Shown here piece by piece: positions 9,062-17,700 of a DNA stretch of 64,000 nucleotides. Source of the DNA: Pelomonas sp. Root1237 (GTDB taxonomy: Bacteria; Pseudomonadota; Gammaproteobacteria; Burkholderiales; Burkholderiaceae_C); the NCBI RefSeq assembly GCF_001425055.1, contig NZ_LMDK01000012.1:628400-692399 (forward strand), written 5' to 3'. Each line of letters begins with the position of its first letter. The stretch's first letter is position 1. Made by a program: the position numbers and the translations under genes. The notes under the pieces were generated by a model that saw only the letters and a list, made by a program, of their open reading frames with translations, did not search any database and was not told where the DNA came from.

Positions 9062-11398
9062 TCAGAGTCCGGCCATCACGGCCACATCCGTCACGCCAGC
9101 GGCGACGCGAACCGTCCTGACGGCGGCCACCGGCGACGCCGGCGCCGTGCCGCCGACCTGGCGTGCCATCTTCTTGAACGTGCAGATCAACTCGGTCTTG
9201 CTGAGTGACACGACGGCATAGCCCTGGGCGTCGCTGTCGACATGCTTGATCCAGGGGTTGTTGACAGGCGGCGCAACGGCCGTCGTCGGGTCTGCAAACG
9301 GGTTCAGGCGCTTGACGATCTCGGACGCCGGCACGAAGTTGGCCGGGATGCCCAGGGCCGCGGCCAGCTTCTGCTGGATCAGGCCGTAGAGCGTCATCGC
9401 CGCGACCGACTTGCCGGCGGCTGCCAGGCCCGCGATCGTGCCCGCGATGATGGTGCCCATGGTGCCAGCCTGCGTTTCGTCGAAGGTGACGATGACGGCC
9501 TTGGACAGCGACGCTGTCGGCGCGAAGGCTGCGGCAGGCACCAGCCCAGCCAGGACGGCACCCTGCACGGCAGCCTGGATGGCCGCCGTGTTGGTCAGGT
9601 CGGTCACGCCCGCCGCGATGGCGATGGCCGCGCTCAGGATCTGGATGGCGATGCCTTCAGACTCGGCCTCGCTCGTGGCCACCAGCGGCTTCAGCGCGGC
9701 AAAGGTCGGCTTGCTGGCTTCGGTGTAGAAATAGCTGAAGTTGGAATTGCTGGACACGCCTGCCGTGACGAGGTCGACCATCGCCGGCACCTGCGTGGCG
9801 GCGTCGTAGTCGGCCATCACGACGCCGGCATAAAAGGCGTGGATGTCGCCGGTGACGGCCACGACGTTCTTCACGCCCTTGCTCAGCAGTTGGCCCATCA
9901 GGTATTTGCGCTCGGCGTTGAAGCCGTCCCACTGGTCGGCATTCAGCACGAACTTGGCCTTGAAGGCTGCCGGCGCACTGGGGATCTTGTTGCCGTCCAT
10001 GCCCATACGCAGCAGCGAAACCTCGTTGCCCCAGATCTTCCACAGCGCGGTGGACGCCGCCATCGTCTGCACCCACCACTGGCGCTGCGCGCCGCCCAGC
10101 ATGCTGACGAGGGCCAGCGGGTCGGGCAGCGACGCGCCAGCGGCCAGCTTGGCGGCCTCGACGCCGGCGAGCGTCGCCTGCGGCACCATGTAGCGCGCGC
10201 CGATGCTGCCGACGGCCTGGCCGGTCAGCGGGCTGGGCGCGGCCTCGGGGATCAGGTGGTCGGCGCGGTACAGGCGCTGGTCGGTCATGATCAGGTGCAT
10301 CAGCTTGCCGAACTTCAGGTCGCGGTAGATGCGGATGCCGGTGATGCCCTGGCCCGGGTCCAGCGTGAAGCTGATGTCGGCCGGCATGTTCTCGAACCAG
10401 GCTTGGTTGGCCGCGAGGCGGCGCGAGGTCTGGGCCGTGTTGTCGCCGACTTGCGTCGTCGCGTTGAACGTGCCGTTGTCGTAGGTCTCGCGGTCCTGCC
10501 AGCAGTCGTCGCTGAACTCGTGGTCATCCCAGACGGCCACGAAGGCGAAGCGCTCGTGCAGGTTCTGCAGGCGGCGGTCGGTGCGGTAGCGCTTGTAGAG
10601 GTAGCGGTAGTCGCCCAGCGTCGTCGCGTACTTGCCTCCGGTGGGCAGGGCTGTGCCGTTGGGCAGGGTCAGCGCGGCGTGCGCGCTCTCGACGCCACCG
10701 GCCTGGTAGTCGGCGCCGACGGTCTCGTAGATGTAGTCGCCCAGGTGGACGATGAAATCGATGTTTTCCGTGGCCAGCATGTCCATGCCGGCCCAGTGGT
10801 TCACGTTCCAGTCCTGGCAGGACACGAAGGCGAAGTTCAGCGCGCTGATATCGGTGTCAGCCGCGGGCGCCGTCTTGAAGCGGCCGATGCGCGACACGCT
10901 GCTGCCGGCCGTGAACTGGTAGTAGTAGACGGTGGCCGGCTGCAGGCCGCTGATGCGGTGGCGCAGCGTGTGGTCGTAGAACTCGTAGACCGGCACGTCG
11001 GCGGTAGCGTCGGCCGTGCCCGCCAGTGTCGAGGTCGTGCCGAGCAGGGCGGCATTGCCGGCGGCGCTGCTGATCTTCAGTGTCACGCTGTAGCTGCCGG
11101 CGCCAGTGGCGCTGGTCACGTCATCGGCCGTGCTCGGCACGACGCGGGCCCACAGCACGGCGCCGTCGGGCTTGGGGTCGCCCGAGGCCACCGATTGCGG
11201 GAACTTGAACGTGCCACTCGCGGCGGCCGTCGTCGGCAGCGGTGTGCTGCTGCCTGGGAAGGTGGCGGGCAAGGGCTCGATGGGCGCGCCCGCATCGCCA
11301 CCGCCGCCGCAGCCGACGAGGCTGGACAGGGCGGTGGAGGCGGTGATCAGGGCGCCGGCTTGCGCGGCGCTGCGGCGGAGAAAACTGCGGCGATCCAT
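9062..11398 (-). CDS. PhoD-like alkaline phosphatase / phosphodiesterase, Tat-exported lipoprotein
   Basis: The 778-residue protein has a twin-arginine signal (MDRRSFLRRSAAQAG) and a lipobox-like LSSLVGC, so it is probably exported folded and may be lipid-anchored. PhoD family features follow: the N-terminal fibronectin-like part ending in GLQPATVYYYQF, then metal-site motifs SCQDWN, HLGDYIYE, WDDHEFSDDCW and GDIHAFY. The middle to C-terminal part is longer than in Bacillus PhoD and alanine-rich. GGAGG lies 8 nt before the chosen ATG, and the gene starts 13 nt after the FadL-like gene. Likely role: phosphate release from phosphodiesters outside the cytoplasm. Confidence 0.87.
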   Translation of the reverse strand: MDRRSFLRRSAAQAGALITASTALSSLVGCGGGGDAGAPIEPLPATFPGSSTPLPTTAAASGTFKFPQSVASGDPKPDGAVLWARVVPSTADDVTSATGAGSYSVTLKISSAAGNAALLGTTSTLAGTADATADVPVYEFYDHTLRHRISGLQPATVYYYQFTAGSSVSRIGRFKTAPAADTDISALNFAFVSCQDWNVNHWAGMDMLATENIDFIVHLGDYIYETVGADYQAGGVESAHAALTLPNGTALPTGGKYATTLGDYRYLYKRYRTDRRLQNLHERFAFVAVWDDHEFSDDCWQDRETYDNGTFNATTQVGDNTAQTSRRLAANQAWFENMPADISFTLDPGQGITGIRIYRDLKFGKLMHLIMTDQRLYRADHLIPEAAPSPLTGQAVGSIGARYMVPQATLAGVEAAKLAAGASLPDPLALVSMLGGAQRQWWVQTMAASTALWKIWGNEVSLLRMGMDGNKIPSAPAAFKAKFVLNADQWDGFNAERKYLMGQLLSKGVKNVVAVTGDIHAFYAGVVMADYDAATQVPAMVDLVTAGVSSNSNFSYFYTEASKPTFAALKPLVATSEAESEGIAIQILSAAIAIAAGVTDLTNTAAIQAAVQGAVLAGLVPAAAFAPTASLSKAVIVTFDETQAGTMGTIIAGTIAGLAAAGKSVAAMTLYGLIQQKLAAALGIPANFVPASEIVKRLNPFADPTTAVAPPVNNPWIKHVDSDAQGYAVVSLSKTELICTFKKMARQVGGTAPASPVAAVRTVRVAAGVTDVAVMAGL

Positions 11399-11411
11399 GA
11401 TGCGCGCCTCC

Positions 11412-12887
11412 TCAGAACTTGTAGTTGAACTGGACACCGAAGATGGTGGCCTTGGAGGCGTAGTTGCCGCGTGCGGTCGAGTAGGCGCAGTTGCAGGGCT
11501 GCTCGCCGTCGCCATCGTCGGTCGCGTTCATCGCCGCGTCCTTGAGCTTCACATGGCCGAAGGAGAAATCGATGCTGGCGTTGTCCATCAGCGCCAGATT
11601 GGCGCCGAGGGCGAGCCAGGTGCGGTGGGCATCGGGCAGGGCCGGGCTGCGCGTCGCCGAGGGCACGGGCGACAGATCCTTGCTGTAGCCGGCCCGCAGC
11701 AGCAGCGCAGGCAGGGCCTGCCATTGGGCGCCGACCGAGACCTTGGTGCTGTCCTTCCAGTGCTCGGCGGTGGTGGAGTCGGCCGTGCTGTTCGCGAAAT
11801 CGATGCGCAGCTGCTTCAAGCGGGAGTCGCGCGTGAAAGTGAAGTCGCCCATCACGGCGATGGTCGGCGTCAGCTGCTGGAAGCCGTGGATGGACAGCGA
11901 CTCGGGCGTGCGCACCGAGAGGCTGACGTCGGAGTCGCTGTGGTCCAGGGCCGAGACGCCGTTGTAGGGTTTGGCGGTGATAGCGGCCAGCACTTCGGCG
12001 GGCAGGTTGGTGGGCTGGGTCCAGTCGGCGCTGCCCTTGAGCTTGTGGCTGACGCTGCTGCGGTAGCTCAGGCCCATGCGCGTGCCGGCAGCGGGCTCCC
12101 ACAGCAGGGCGAGGTTGAAGCCCAGGCCCCAGTCCTTGCCCTCGACGGCGATGGAGCCGTCATAGGCCGGGTTGCCGAAGACCGTGGCGGCCTGCTGCTG
12201 CAGTTGCAGCGCGAGGCCGGGCGCGCCAGCGGCGGCGGCCTGGTGGGCGGCGTTGAGCAGGCCGGCGGCGTAGACGGAGGCATAGGGCACGGCGCGGCGC
12301 AGCTTGCCTTCCATGTACTGGATGTTCAGGCCGGCCGCGAGCGACAGCTCGGGCGAGGTCTTCCAGGCGACGTTGGGGTTGATCGAGATGGACTTCAGCT
12401 CGACCTTCTGCAGGTTGTAGCGGCCACCCCAGTCAGCTCGGTAGTCGAGCTTGGTGCCCCAGGGCACGAAGACGCCGAGGCCGTAGGCCAGCGTGTCGGA
12501 GGCCTTGTAGGCGGCATAGAGATGGGGCACGACCGCGGCCTTGGCAAAGCTCATCGTGTCGCCGACGGTGCCCGTCGAGCGCGGCGCCAGACCGGAGCCG
12601 GGCAGGGAGATATAGGAGCCCTGGTCGGTGAAGCGGGTCTTGGGGTCGACGTAGTCCACGACGCCGGACAAGTTCCAGCCCGTCAGGCGTGTGAGGCCGG
12701 CGGGGTTGGCGAACAGCGTGCTGGCGTCGGTGGCCTCAGCCGCGTTCGCGTTGGCGGTGCCTTCGGCGGCGGCGCTCTGGGTGCCGAAGCGGTAGCCGGC
12801 TGAATGGGCCGTCAGGGCCAGGGGCAGCAGGGCGATACCTGCCAGCAAGGGGCGCAGCGCGCGGGTTGGACGTGTAGTGCGTCGCAT
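11412..12887 (-). CDS. OmpP1/FadL family outer-membrane channel
   Basis: The 491-residue protein has a signal peptide (RPLLAGIALLPLALTAHSAG) and the FadL-type N-terminus GYRFGTQSAAAEGTANANAA, followed by DASTLFANPAGL. It ends in Phe (QFNYKF), as expected for a beta-barrel. FadL proteins move long-chain fatty acids or other hydrophobic molecules across the outer membrane. GGAGG lies 7 nt before the ATG. It is first in a two-gene operon with the PhoD-like phosphatase, which hints at coupled use of phospholipid-like substrates (inference). Confidence 0.88.
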   Translation of the reverse strand: MRRTTRPTRALRPLLAGIALLPLALTAHSAGYRFGTQSAAAEGTANANAAEATDASTLFANPAGLTRLTGWNLSGVVDYVDPKTRFTDQGSYISLPGSGLAPRSTGTVGDTMSFAKAAVVPHLYAAYKASDTLAYGLGVFVPWGTKLDYRADWGGRYNLQKVELKSISINPNVAWKTSPELSLAAGLNIQYMEGKLRRAVPYASVYAAGLLNAAHQAAAAGAPGLALQLQQQAATVFGNPAYDGSIAVEGKDWGLGFNLALLWEPAAGTRMGLSYRSSVSHKLKGSADWTQPTNLPAEVLAAITAKPYNGVSALDHSDSDVSLSVRTPESLSIHGFQQLTPTIAVMGDFTFTRDSRLKQLRIDFANSTADSTTAEHWKDSTKVSVGAQWQALPALLLRAGYSKDLSPVPSATRSPALPDAHRTWLALGANLALMDNASIDFSFGHVKLKDAAMNATDDGDGEQPCNCAYSTARGNYASKATIFGVQFNYKF

Positions 12888-13002
12888 AGGGTTTGCCTCC
12901 GGTAATCGTACGTAACCGACGCAGATTGTGCGCAGCCGCCGTGTCGCCATGAGGACAAACCGGTCGAGACAAACCCTGGACTTGAGAGGGCTCTCTAAAT
13001 GT

Positions 13003-13026
13003 TGGCCGGGCGCCACCGCCCGGCCA
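13003..13026. terminator. Strong hairpin after the leucine-type dehydrogenase gene
   Basis: TGGCCGGGCG (13003-13012) and CGCCCGGCCA (13017-13026) form a perfect 10-bp stem with a 4-nt loop, 15 nt past the dehydrogenase stop. No T-tract follows on the minus strand, so a classical intrinsic terminator is uncertain. Confidence 0.5.
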
Positions 13027-13040
13027 TTGCAGGGATGGAC

Positions 13041-14096
13041 TTAGGGCAGGCGGACGAGCTTGGAACGGGCCCAGTCATCGGCGACGCGAGCGGGCGTCGA
13101 GTCGGCTGTCTGCACGCGCTGCAGCAGCTCTTCGACACGCTCGGCGATCTTGCTCACCTCGGCCATCACGGCCGTCTCTTCACCCTCACCGCGGTACTCG
13201 CGAGCCACGCTGATGATGCCGCCGGCATTCACCAGGTAATCGGGCAGGTAGCAGATGCCGTGGCGCTGCAGTGCGTCACCGTCATCGGGCGTGGCGAGCT
13301 GGTTGTTGGCCGCGCCGGCGATCAGCTTGGCACGCAGCGTCGGCACCGTCTTCTCGTTCAGGGAAGCGCCGAGCGCACAGGGCGCCAGCACGTCGACGTC
13401 GGCGGCCAGGATGTCCGCCACGCTGGCGGCGGTGGCGCCGAACTGCGCGACGGCGCGCTCGACCTTGGCGGCGTCCACGTCAGCCACGACCAGCTTGGCG
13501 CCAGCCTTGTGCAGGAACTCGGCCAGGTGCCAGCCGACAGCGCCCAGGCCCTGCAGCGCGACACGCACGCCTTCCAGCGACGAGCGACCCAGCACCAGGC
13601 GGGCGCCGGCCTGGATGGAGACGAACACGCCCCAGGCCGTCTTGGGGCTGGGGTCGCCACCGAAGGCGCCTTCGCGCGGGATGCCGCTGACAAAGGACGT
13701 TTGGGCTTGCATGCCGCGCATGTCGGCGGTCGTCGTGCCGACGTCCTCGGCGGTGATGTAGGCGCCGGCCAGCGACTGCACGGCGCGGCCGAAGGCGGCG
13801 AACAGGGCAGGGCGGTCGAAGGCGCCTTCAGGCTTCAGGATGACGGCCTTGCCGCCGCCGAATGGCAGGTCGGCCAGCGCGTTCTTCAGGCTCATGCCCT
13901 GGGACAGGCGCAGCGCGTCGTTCAGCGCGGCGGCTTCGGATTCGTAGTGCCACAGGCGGCAGCCCCCGAAGGCGGGCCCGCGAGCGGTGCTGTGCACGGC
14001 CAGGATGGCCTTGAGGCCGGTGGCCGGGTCGGTGGCGAGCAGCACGCGCTCGTGCGGGGACTGCTCGGGCAGGCCGAAGAGGGAGGTCGGGTTCAT
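13041..14096 (-). CDS. Leu/Phe/Val dehydrogenase family protein
   Basis: The 351-residue NAD-dependent amino-acid dehydrogenase has the catalytic-site motif PFGGGKAVIL, containing the active Lys, and the substrate-side motif GPAFGGCRLW. Its Rossmann region is VALQGLGAVGWHLAEFL. These enzymes interconvert branched-chain or aromatic amino acids and their 2-oxo acids with NH3 release. The start at 14096 (MNPTSLFGL) was preferred to one 15 codons upstream that would begin in a hairpin region. It lies 70 nt after a 2-oxoglutarate-dependent hydroxylase-like gene on the same strand. Confidence 0.88.
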   Translation of the reverse strand: MNPTSLFGLPEQSPHERVLLATDPATGLKAILAVHSTARGPAFGGCRLWHYESEAAALNDALRLSQGMSLKNALADLPFGGGKAVILKPEGAFDRPALFAAFGRAVQSLAGAYITAEDVGTTTADMRGMQAQTSFVSGIPREGAFGGDPSPKTAWGVFVSIQAGARLVLGRSSLEGVRVALQGLGAVGWHLAEFLHKAGAKLVVADVDAAKVERAVAQFGATAASVADILAADVDVLAPCALGASLNEKTVPTLRAKLIAGAANNQLATPDDGDALQRHGICYLPDYLVNAGGIISVAREYRGEGEETAVMAEVSKIAERVEELLQRVQTADSTPARVADDWARSKLVRLP

Positions 14097-14134
14097 GACG
14101 GTCGGCGCTTTTGGCGCGGCAGTAGGTAGAAGAA

Positions 14135-14157
14135 CGGCCACGCTTTTGGCGTGGCCG
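14135..14157. terminator. Hairpin between the 2OG-Fe oxygenase and dehydrogenase genes
   Basis: CGGCCACGC (14135-14143) pairs with GCGTGGCCG (14149-14157) around TTTTG. No long T-tract follows on the minus strand, so read-through into the dehydrogenase gene remains possible. Confidence 0.45.
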
Positions 14158-14166
14158 CTCGGGATT

Positions 14167-14895
14167 CTACGGACCCTGGAATCCGCCGCCTCTTAATGTG
14201 ATGACGAGGGTGTCGCGCCAGCCGCGTTCGCCCGCCACAACGGGCTGGATGGGGGTGGTTTCGTGGATCACGCGGGCGTCGTCCAGCAGCAGCGTCGTCC
14301 AGGGCTGGGTCATCGTGAAGCGCTGGCCCGCCGGGCCGGCGGCGTCGAAGACCCGCGATTCGCCGCCCTTGACGCCTTGGCGGCCGACGAAGAGCACGGC
14401 TACGAGGTCGACGCCGTCGCGGTGGGCGCCCTCGGGCGTCGGGCGGCCGATGCCATCGCTGGTGTCGATGCGGAAAGGGTGGGCCTCGATGAACCAGGGC
14501 TGCTCGCCCTTCAGTGCCGACGCCGTTTTCGCCAACCCCAGCAGCAGCGCCGTCCAGGCAGGTGAATTGACCATCTCCTGCGCCAGCGGCACGAACCAGC
14601 GCTGGATGCCGCCGTGCAGCGCGTTGTAGTCCAGCGGCTGCCAGTGGGCGCGGTGGGGCTGAAGAGTCAGCGTGTCGCCGTCGGCGACGAAGCAGCCGTG
14701 GCGTCGGAAGCGGTAGCGGCCGCCGTCGCGCAGGTAGCCATCGGGCGGCAGGTCGTCCCAGCAGGGCTTGAGGGTGTCGAGGTCGTCGGCAGAGGCGCCC
14801 AGCACGCCAAGCGAACTTGGCGCCAGCACGGCCTCGCCATCGCGCTTCAGCGCGTCGACCAGTTCAGCAGCGGGTGTCCACGGCGGCTCGAACAT
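14167..14895 (-). CDS. 2-oxoglutarate/Fe(II) dioxygenase, isoleucine-hydroxylase-like (2OG-Fe_Oxy_2 type)
   Basis: The 242-residue protein has the full set of Fe(II)/2-oxoglutarate residues: the HxD pair in GAHRDGVDLVAV, the distal His in DARVIHETTP, and the 2OG-binding Arg in TLVITLRGG. Length and the ending fit the family that includes free-L-isoleucine 4-hydroxylase. That family hydroxylates free hydrophobic amino acids using O2 and 2-oxoglutarate. The ATG is 1 nt after the stop of the AscD-like gene, so both are on one transcript, and the leucine-type dehydrogenase follows 70 nt downstream. An aliphatic amino acid substrate is inferred. Confidence 0.8.
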   Translation of the reverse strand: MFEPPWTPAAELVDALKRDGEAVLAPSSLGVLGASADDLDTLKPCWDDLPPDGYLRDGGRYRFRRHGCFVADGDTLTLQPHRAHWQPLDYNALHGGIQRWFVPLAQEMVNSPAWTALLLGLAKTASALKGEQPWFIEAHPFRIDTSDGIGRPTPEGAHRDGVDLVAVLFVGRQGVKGGESRVFDAAGPAGQRFTMTQPWTTLLLDDARVIHETTPIQPVVAGERGWRDTLVITLRGGGFQGP

Positions 14896-14896
14896 C

Positions 14897-15916
14897 TCAG
14901 TGCTTGTCCGCTTCGGACGTGAACGCGTCCGCGTAGAACTCTTCCGCCGGCAGGTTGCACTGCGCGACGAAGTCCCGCTGCGCCGACTCGACCACGATAG
15001 GCGCGCCGCAGGCGTAGACCTGATGGCCCGTCATGTCGGCCAAGTCTTCCATGACGGCGCGGTGGACGAACCCCGTGCGGCCTGTCCAGCCCTCGTCGGG
15101 CTCGGACAGTACCGGCACATAGGTCAGCTGCGGCCATTCCGAGGCGATCAGCGCCGCCCAGTCGTTCAGATACAGGTCGGCCTGCTTGCGCGCACCCCAG
15201 TACAAAACCATGGGCCGGCTCGACTCGATGTGGCGGGCCCGTTCGATGATGGCCTTGATGGGTGCAAAGCCGGTGCCGCTGGCCAGCAGCACGATGGGCT
15301 TGTCGCTGTCCTCGCGCAGGAAGAAGCTGCCGAAGGGCCCTTCCATGCGCAGGATGTCCTTCTCCTTGAGCGCGCCGAAGACATGGTCGGTGAACTTGCC
15401 GCCGGGCATGTGGCGGATGTGCAGCTCGATCTGGCCCGGCAGGCTATGCGGCGCATTGGCCATCGAGTAGCTGCGGCGCGAGCCGTCACGCAGGATGAAC
15501 TCGACGTACTGGCCGGCGCGGAACTGGAAGTTCTGGTTGGCCGCCAGCTGCATCGTCAGCACCGCCACGTCGGGCGCCGGGCGCAGTATGGCGATGACGC
15601 GGCTGGGCAGCTTCAGCACCGGGAACTCGCCGGCGCCAGGCACCGTGCGGGCCTCGACGGTGCAGTCGGTCTGCGGCCGGGCGCAGCAGGTCAGCACATA
15701 ACCGGCGGCCTCTTCCTCGGCGGTCAGCGCCTTGGGCTGGTGGTTGCCGTGGATGACGGCACCTTCAAGCAGCTTGCTCTTGCAGGAGCCGCAGGCGCCG
15801 TCCTTGCAGCCATAAGGCAGGCCTACGCCATTGCGGATGGCGGCGGCAAGCAGGGTGTCATCGCCCTCGGTCTGATAGACGCGGCCGGCGGGCTGGATGG
15901 TGATCTGATGGGACAT
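14897..15916 (-). CDS. AscD-like ferredoxin-NAD(P)H reductase (CDP-6-deoxy-delta-3,4-glucoseen reductase family)
   Basis: The 339-residue protein has an N-terminal plant-type [2Fe-2S] domain (GCKDGACGSC, with the fourth Cys in LTCCAR) and a flavin/NAD(P)H reductase module (RSYSMANAP, LLASGTGFAPIKAI, VYACGAP). The domain order matches AscD. No deoxysugar genes are nearby, so it is more likely a general NAD(P)H-dependent electron donor. Its ATG overlaps the ATG of the outward-reading frame on the other strand. It is followed directly by the 2OG-Fe oxygenase gene. Confidence 0.86.
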   Translation of the reverse strand: MSHQITIQPAGRVYQTEGDDTLLAAAIRNGVGLPYGCKDGACGSCKSKLLEGAVIHGNHQPKALTAEEEAAGYVLTCCARPQTDCTVEARTVPGAGEFPVLKLPSRVIAILRPAPDVAVLTMQLAANQNFQFRAGQYVEFILRDGSRRSYSMANAPHSLPGQIELHIRHMPGGKFTDHVFGALKEKDILRMEGPFGSFFLREDSDKPIVLLASGTGFAPIKAIIERARHIESSRPMVLYWGARKQADLYLNDWAALIASEWPQLTYVPVLSEPDEGWTGRTGFVHRAVMEDLADMTGHQVYACGAPIVVESAQRDFVAQCNLPAEEFYADAFTSEADKH

Positions 15917-15932
15917 GGCTTCCAAAAAGCAG

Positions 15933-15958
15933 CGGCCCCGCAGACATTTCCGGGGCCG
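15933..15958. promoter_or_regulatory. 8-bp inverted repeat in the ascD-epimerase divergent region
   Basis: CGGCCCCG (15933-15940) and CGGGGCCG (15951-15958) are a perfect inverted repeat with a 10-nt spacer. It lies between the divergent genes and could be an operator or an RNA hairpin in the epimerase leader. Confidence 0.4.
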
Positions 15959-15989
15959 TAGACTGCCCGCCATTTTGCCCGAGGCCGGT

Positions 15990-16850
15990 TTGACCCCACG
16001 ACTCCTCATCATTGGCTGCGGCGACGTCGGCCTGCGCGTCCTGAAGCTGCTCGCGGGCCGCTGGCGGGTTCTTGCACTGACGTCCAGCGCAAGCCGTGCA
16101 GCGGAGCTCAGGGCCGCAGGAGCCGTCCCGCTGGTTGGCAATCTCGATGACGCGGCGACGCTGGCGCGCCTGGCAGGACTGGCCGAGCTCGTGCTGCATC
16201 TCGCGCCACCGGCCCGTGACGGCGAGGCGGATCTGCGCACCCGCCATCTGCTCGCTGCCCTCGCGTGCAAGCCGCCCGCGGCGCTGGTTTACGCGAGCAC
16301 GACCGGCGTCTATGGCGACTGCGGTGGTGCCTTCATCGACGAGACGCGGGCACTGAACCCGGCGACCGACCGTGCCCGCCGACGTGTCGATGCAGAGGCC
16401 CAGCTGCGCGCCTTTGGTCGCCGTCACGGCACGCGTGTCAGCCTGCTGCGCATTCCCGGCATCTATGCACGCGACCGCGAAGGGGGCCACCCGCGCGAGC
16501 GCCTGGCGCGGGGCACGCCGGTGTTGAGACGGGAGGAGGATGTCTACACCAACCACATCCATGCCGATGATCTGGCGCAGGCCTGCCTGCTGGCGCTGCT
16601 GCGCGGCCTGCCGCAGCGCGCCGTCAATGTCTGCGACGACAGCCAGTTGCTGATGGGCGACTACTTCGACCTGGCCGCCGACCTCGGTGGTCTGCCGCGG
16701 CCCGTGCGCATCACGCGTGCTGAAGCAGCCCAAACCATGAGTGCCATGCAGCTGAGTTTCTGGAGCGAATCACGCCGGTTGAGCAATGCCCGTCTCAGGC
16801 GCGAGCTGCGATTGGCGCTGCGCTACCCGACCCCGAAAGAAGGCCTCTAG
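15990..16850 (+). CDS. NAD-dependent epimerase/dehydratase-like SDR protein
   Basis: The extended-SDR protein of about 286 residues has an N-terminal nucleotide-binding motif (LLIIGCGDVGLRVLKLL), a strand ending in VYASTTGVYGDCGG (Ser/Thr and Tyr of the active site) and YTNHIHADDLAQ near the substrate domain. It resembles the YeeZ-like group. The start is uncertain: the ATG at 15915 would overlap the AscD start codon and run through a palindrome, so I favour the TTG at 15990 beside the conserved fold. The stop overlaps the convergent rhomboid stop in a shared CTAG. Substrate unknown. Confidence 0.75.
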   Translation: MTPRLLIIGCGDVGLRVLKLLAGRWRVLALTSSASRAAELRAAGAVPLVGNLDDAATLARLAGLAELVLHLAPPARDGEADLRTRHLLAALACKPPAALVYASTTGVYGDCGGAFIDETRALNPATDRARRRVDAEAQLRAFGRRHGTRVSLLRIPGIYARDREGGHPRERLARGTPVLRREEDVYTNHIHADDLAQACLLALLRGLPQRAVNVCDDSQLLMGDYFDLAADLGGLPRPVRITRAEAAQTMSAMQLSFWSESRRLSNARLRRELRLALRYPTPKEGL

Positions 16851-17428
16851 CCGCGCCGCCGCGGCGAGCGCCAGTGGCGGATCAACAGCCACGCGCCCAG
16901 CATGCCGCCCAGGTGGGCGAAGTGGGCGATGCCGCTGCTGCCGCTGAAACCCAGGATCAGTTCCAGGCCGCCGAAGATGGCGACGAAGTATTTCGCCTTC
17001 ATCGGGATCGGCGGGATCAGCGGCACGATGATGCGGTTGGGGAACAGCATGCCGAAGGACAGCAGCAGGCCGAAGATCGCGCCGGAGGCCCCGACGGTGG
17101 GGGACTGGGCACCGATGACCCAGGTGAATATCAGTTGCACGACGGCGGCGCTCAGCGCGCTGGCCACCAGCATCTGCGTGTAGCGCCGCGCGCCCCAGAC
17201 GCGCTCCAGCTCGCCGCCGAACATCCACAGGCCCAGCATGTTGAACAGCAGATGCTCGAAGCTGCCATGCAGGAAGGCATAGCTCAGCAGCTGCCAGGGC
17301 ATGAAGAAGCCCGAGTTCAGCGGCCACAGCTGGAACCAATAGGCCAATCCCGGGAAGAGGTAGAAAAAGCAGAAGGCACCGACACAGGCCAGGATGAAGG
17401 CCTTGGTGACTGAAGGCAGTGGGGGCAT
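16847..17428 (-). CDS. Rhomboid family intramembrane serine protease
   Basis: The 193-residue membrane protein has about six hydrophobic segments. The active-site Ser is in GASGAIFG and the catalytic His in GIAHFAHLGGMLGAW. The conserved HLLFNMLGLWMFG and the L1-loop-like WRxx motif (ERVWGARRY) are also present. Such proteases cut transmembrane helices in the inner membrane. I placed the start at 17428 (MPPLPSVTKAF); a longer frame would extend toward the tRNA. Its stop overlaps the convergent epimerase stop by 4 nt. Confidence 0.88.
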   Translation of the reverse strand: MPPLPSVTKAFILACVGAFCFFYLFPGLAYWFQLWPLNSGFFMPWQLLSYAFLHGSFEHLLFNMLGLWMFGGELERVWGARRYTQMLVASALSAAVVQLIFTWVIGAQSPTVGASGAIFGLLLSFGMLFPNRIIVPLIPPIPMKAKYFVAIFGGLELILGFSGSSGIAHFAHLGGMLGAWLLIRHWRSPRRRG

Positions 17429-17524
17429 GGATCGCGCGGCTTGCGCCCGGGGAGGGCGCCTGCACCGGGAGGGCCGGTGCTTGTCGTTTTGAGTATGCCA
17501 GCACAAGCCGGCTGCTGTTTCGCC

Positions 17525-17609
17525 TGGTGCCCGGGGCCGGACTCGAACCGGCACACCTTGCGGCGGGGGATTTTGAGTCCCCTGCGTCTACCGATTTCGC
17601 CACCCGGGC
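17525..17609 (-). tRNA. tRNA-Leu (anticodon CAA)
   Basis: The 85-nt class II tRNA includes an encoded CCA. The acceptor stem is GCCCGGG/CCCGGGC. The anticodon stem GGGGA/TCCCC holds the loop CTCAAAA (anticodon CAA). It has a long variable arm, and the T arm GCCGG-TTCGAGT-CCGGC is intact. Confidence 0.96.
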
Positions 17610-17700
17610 CCGTCGGAAACAGCATCGCGCTTTGCACGCGAGGGGCAGATTATGCACTCGACAAGGCTCGACTTTGTTCCCGCTGCCACAATCGTCGCCC

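Noticed and set aside
9242-11428. A 728-codon open frame antisense to the PhoD-like gene
   Set aside because: Its composition (Gly/Val/Arg/His-rich, no domain) is that of a GC-rich shadow frame, and the minus strand encodes a clear Tat-exported phosphatase.
15990-16850. Deoxysugar biosynthesis cluster suggested by the AscD-like reductase and epimerase
   Set aside because: No dehydratase, nucleotidyltransferase or glycosyltransferase genes accompany them; the family name reflects annotation history rather than a sugar pathway here.
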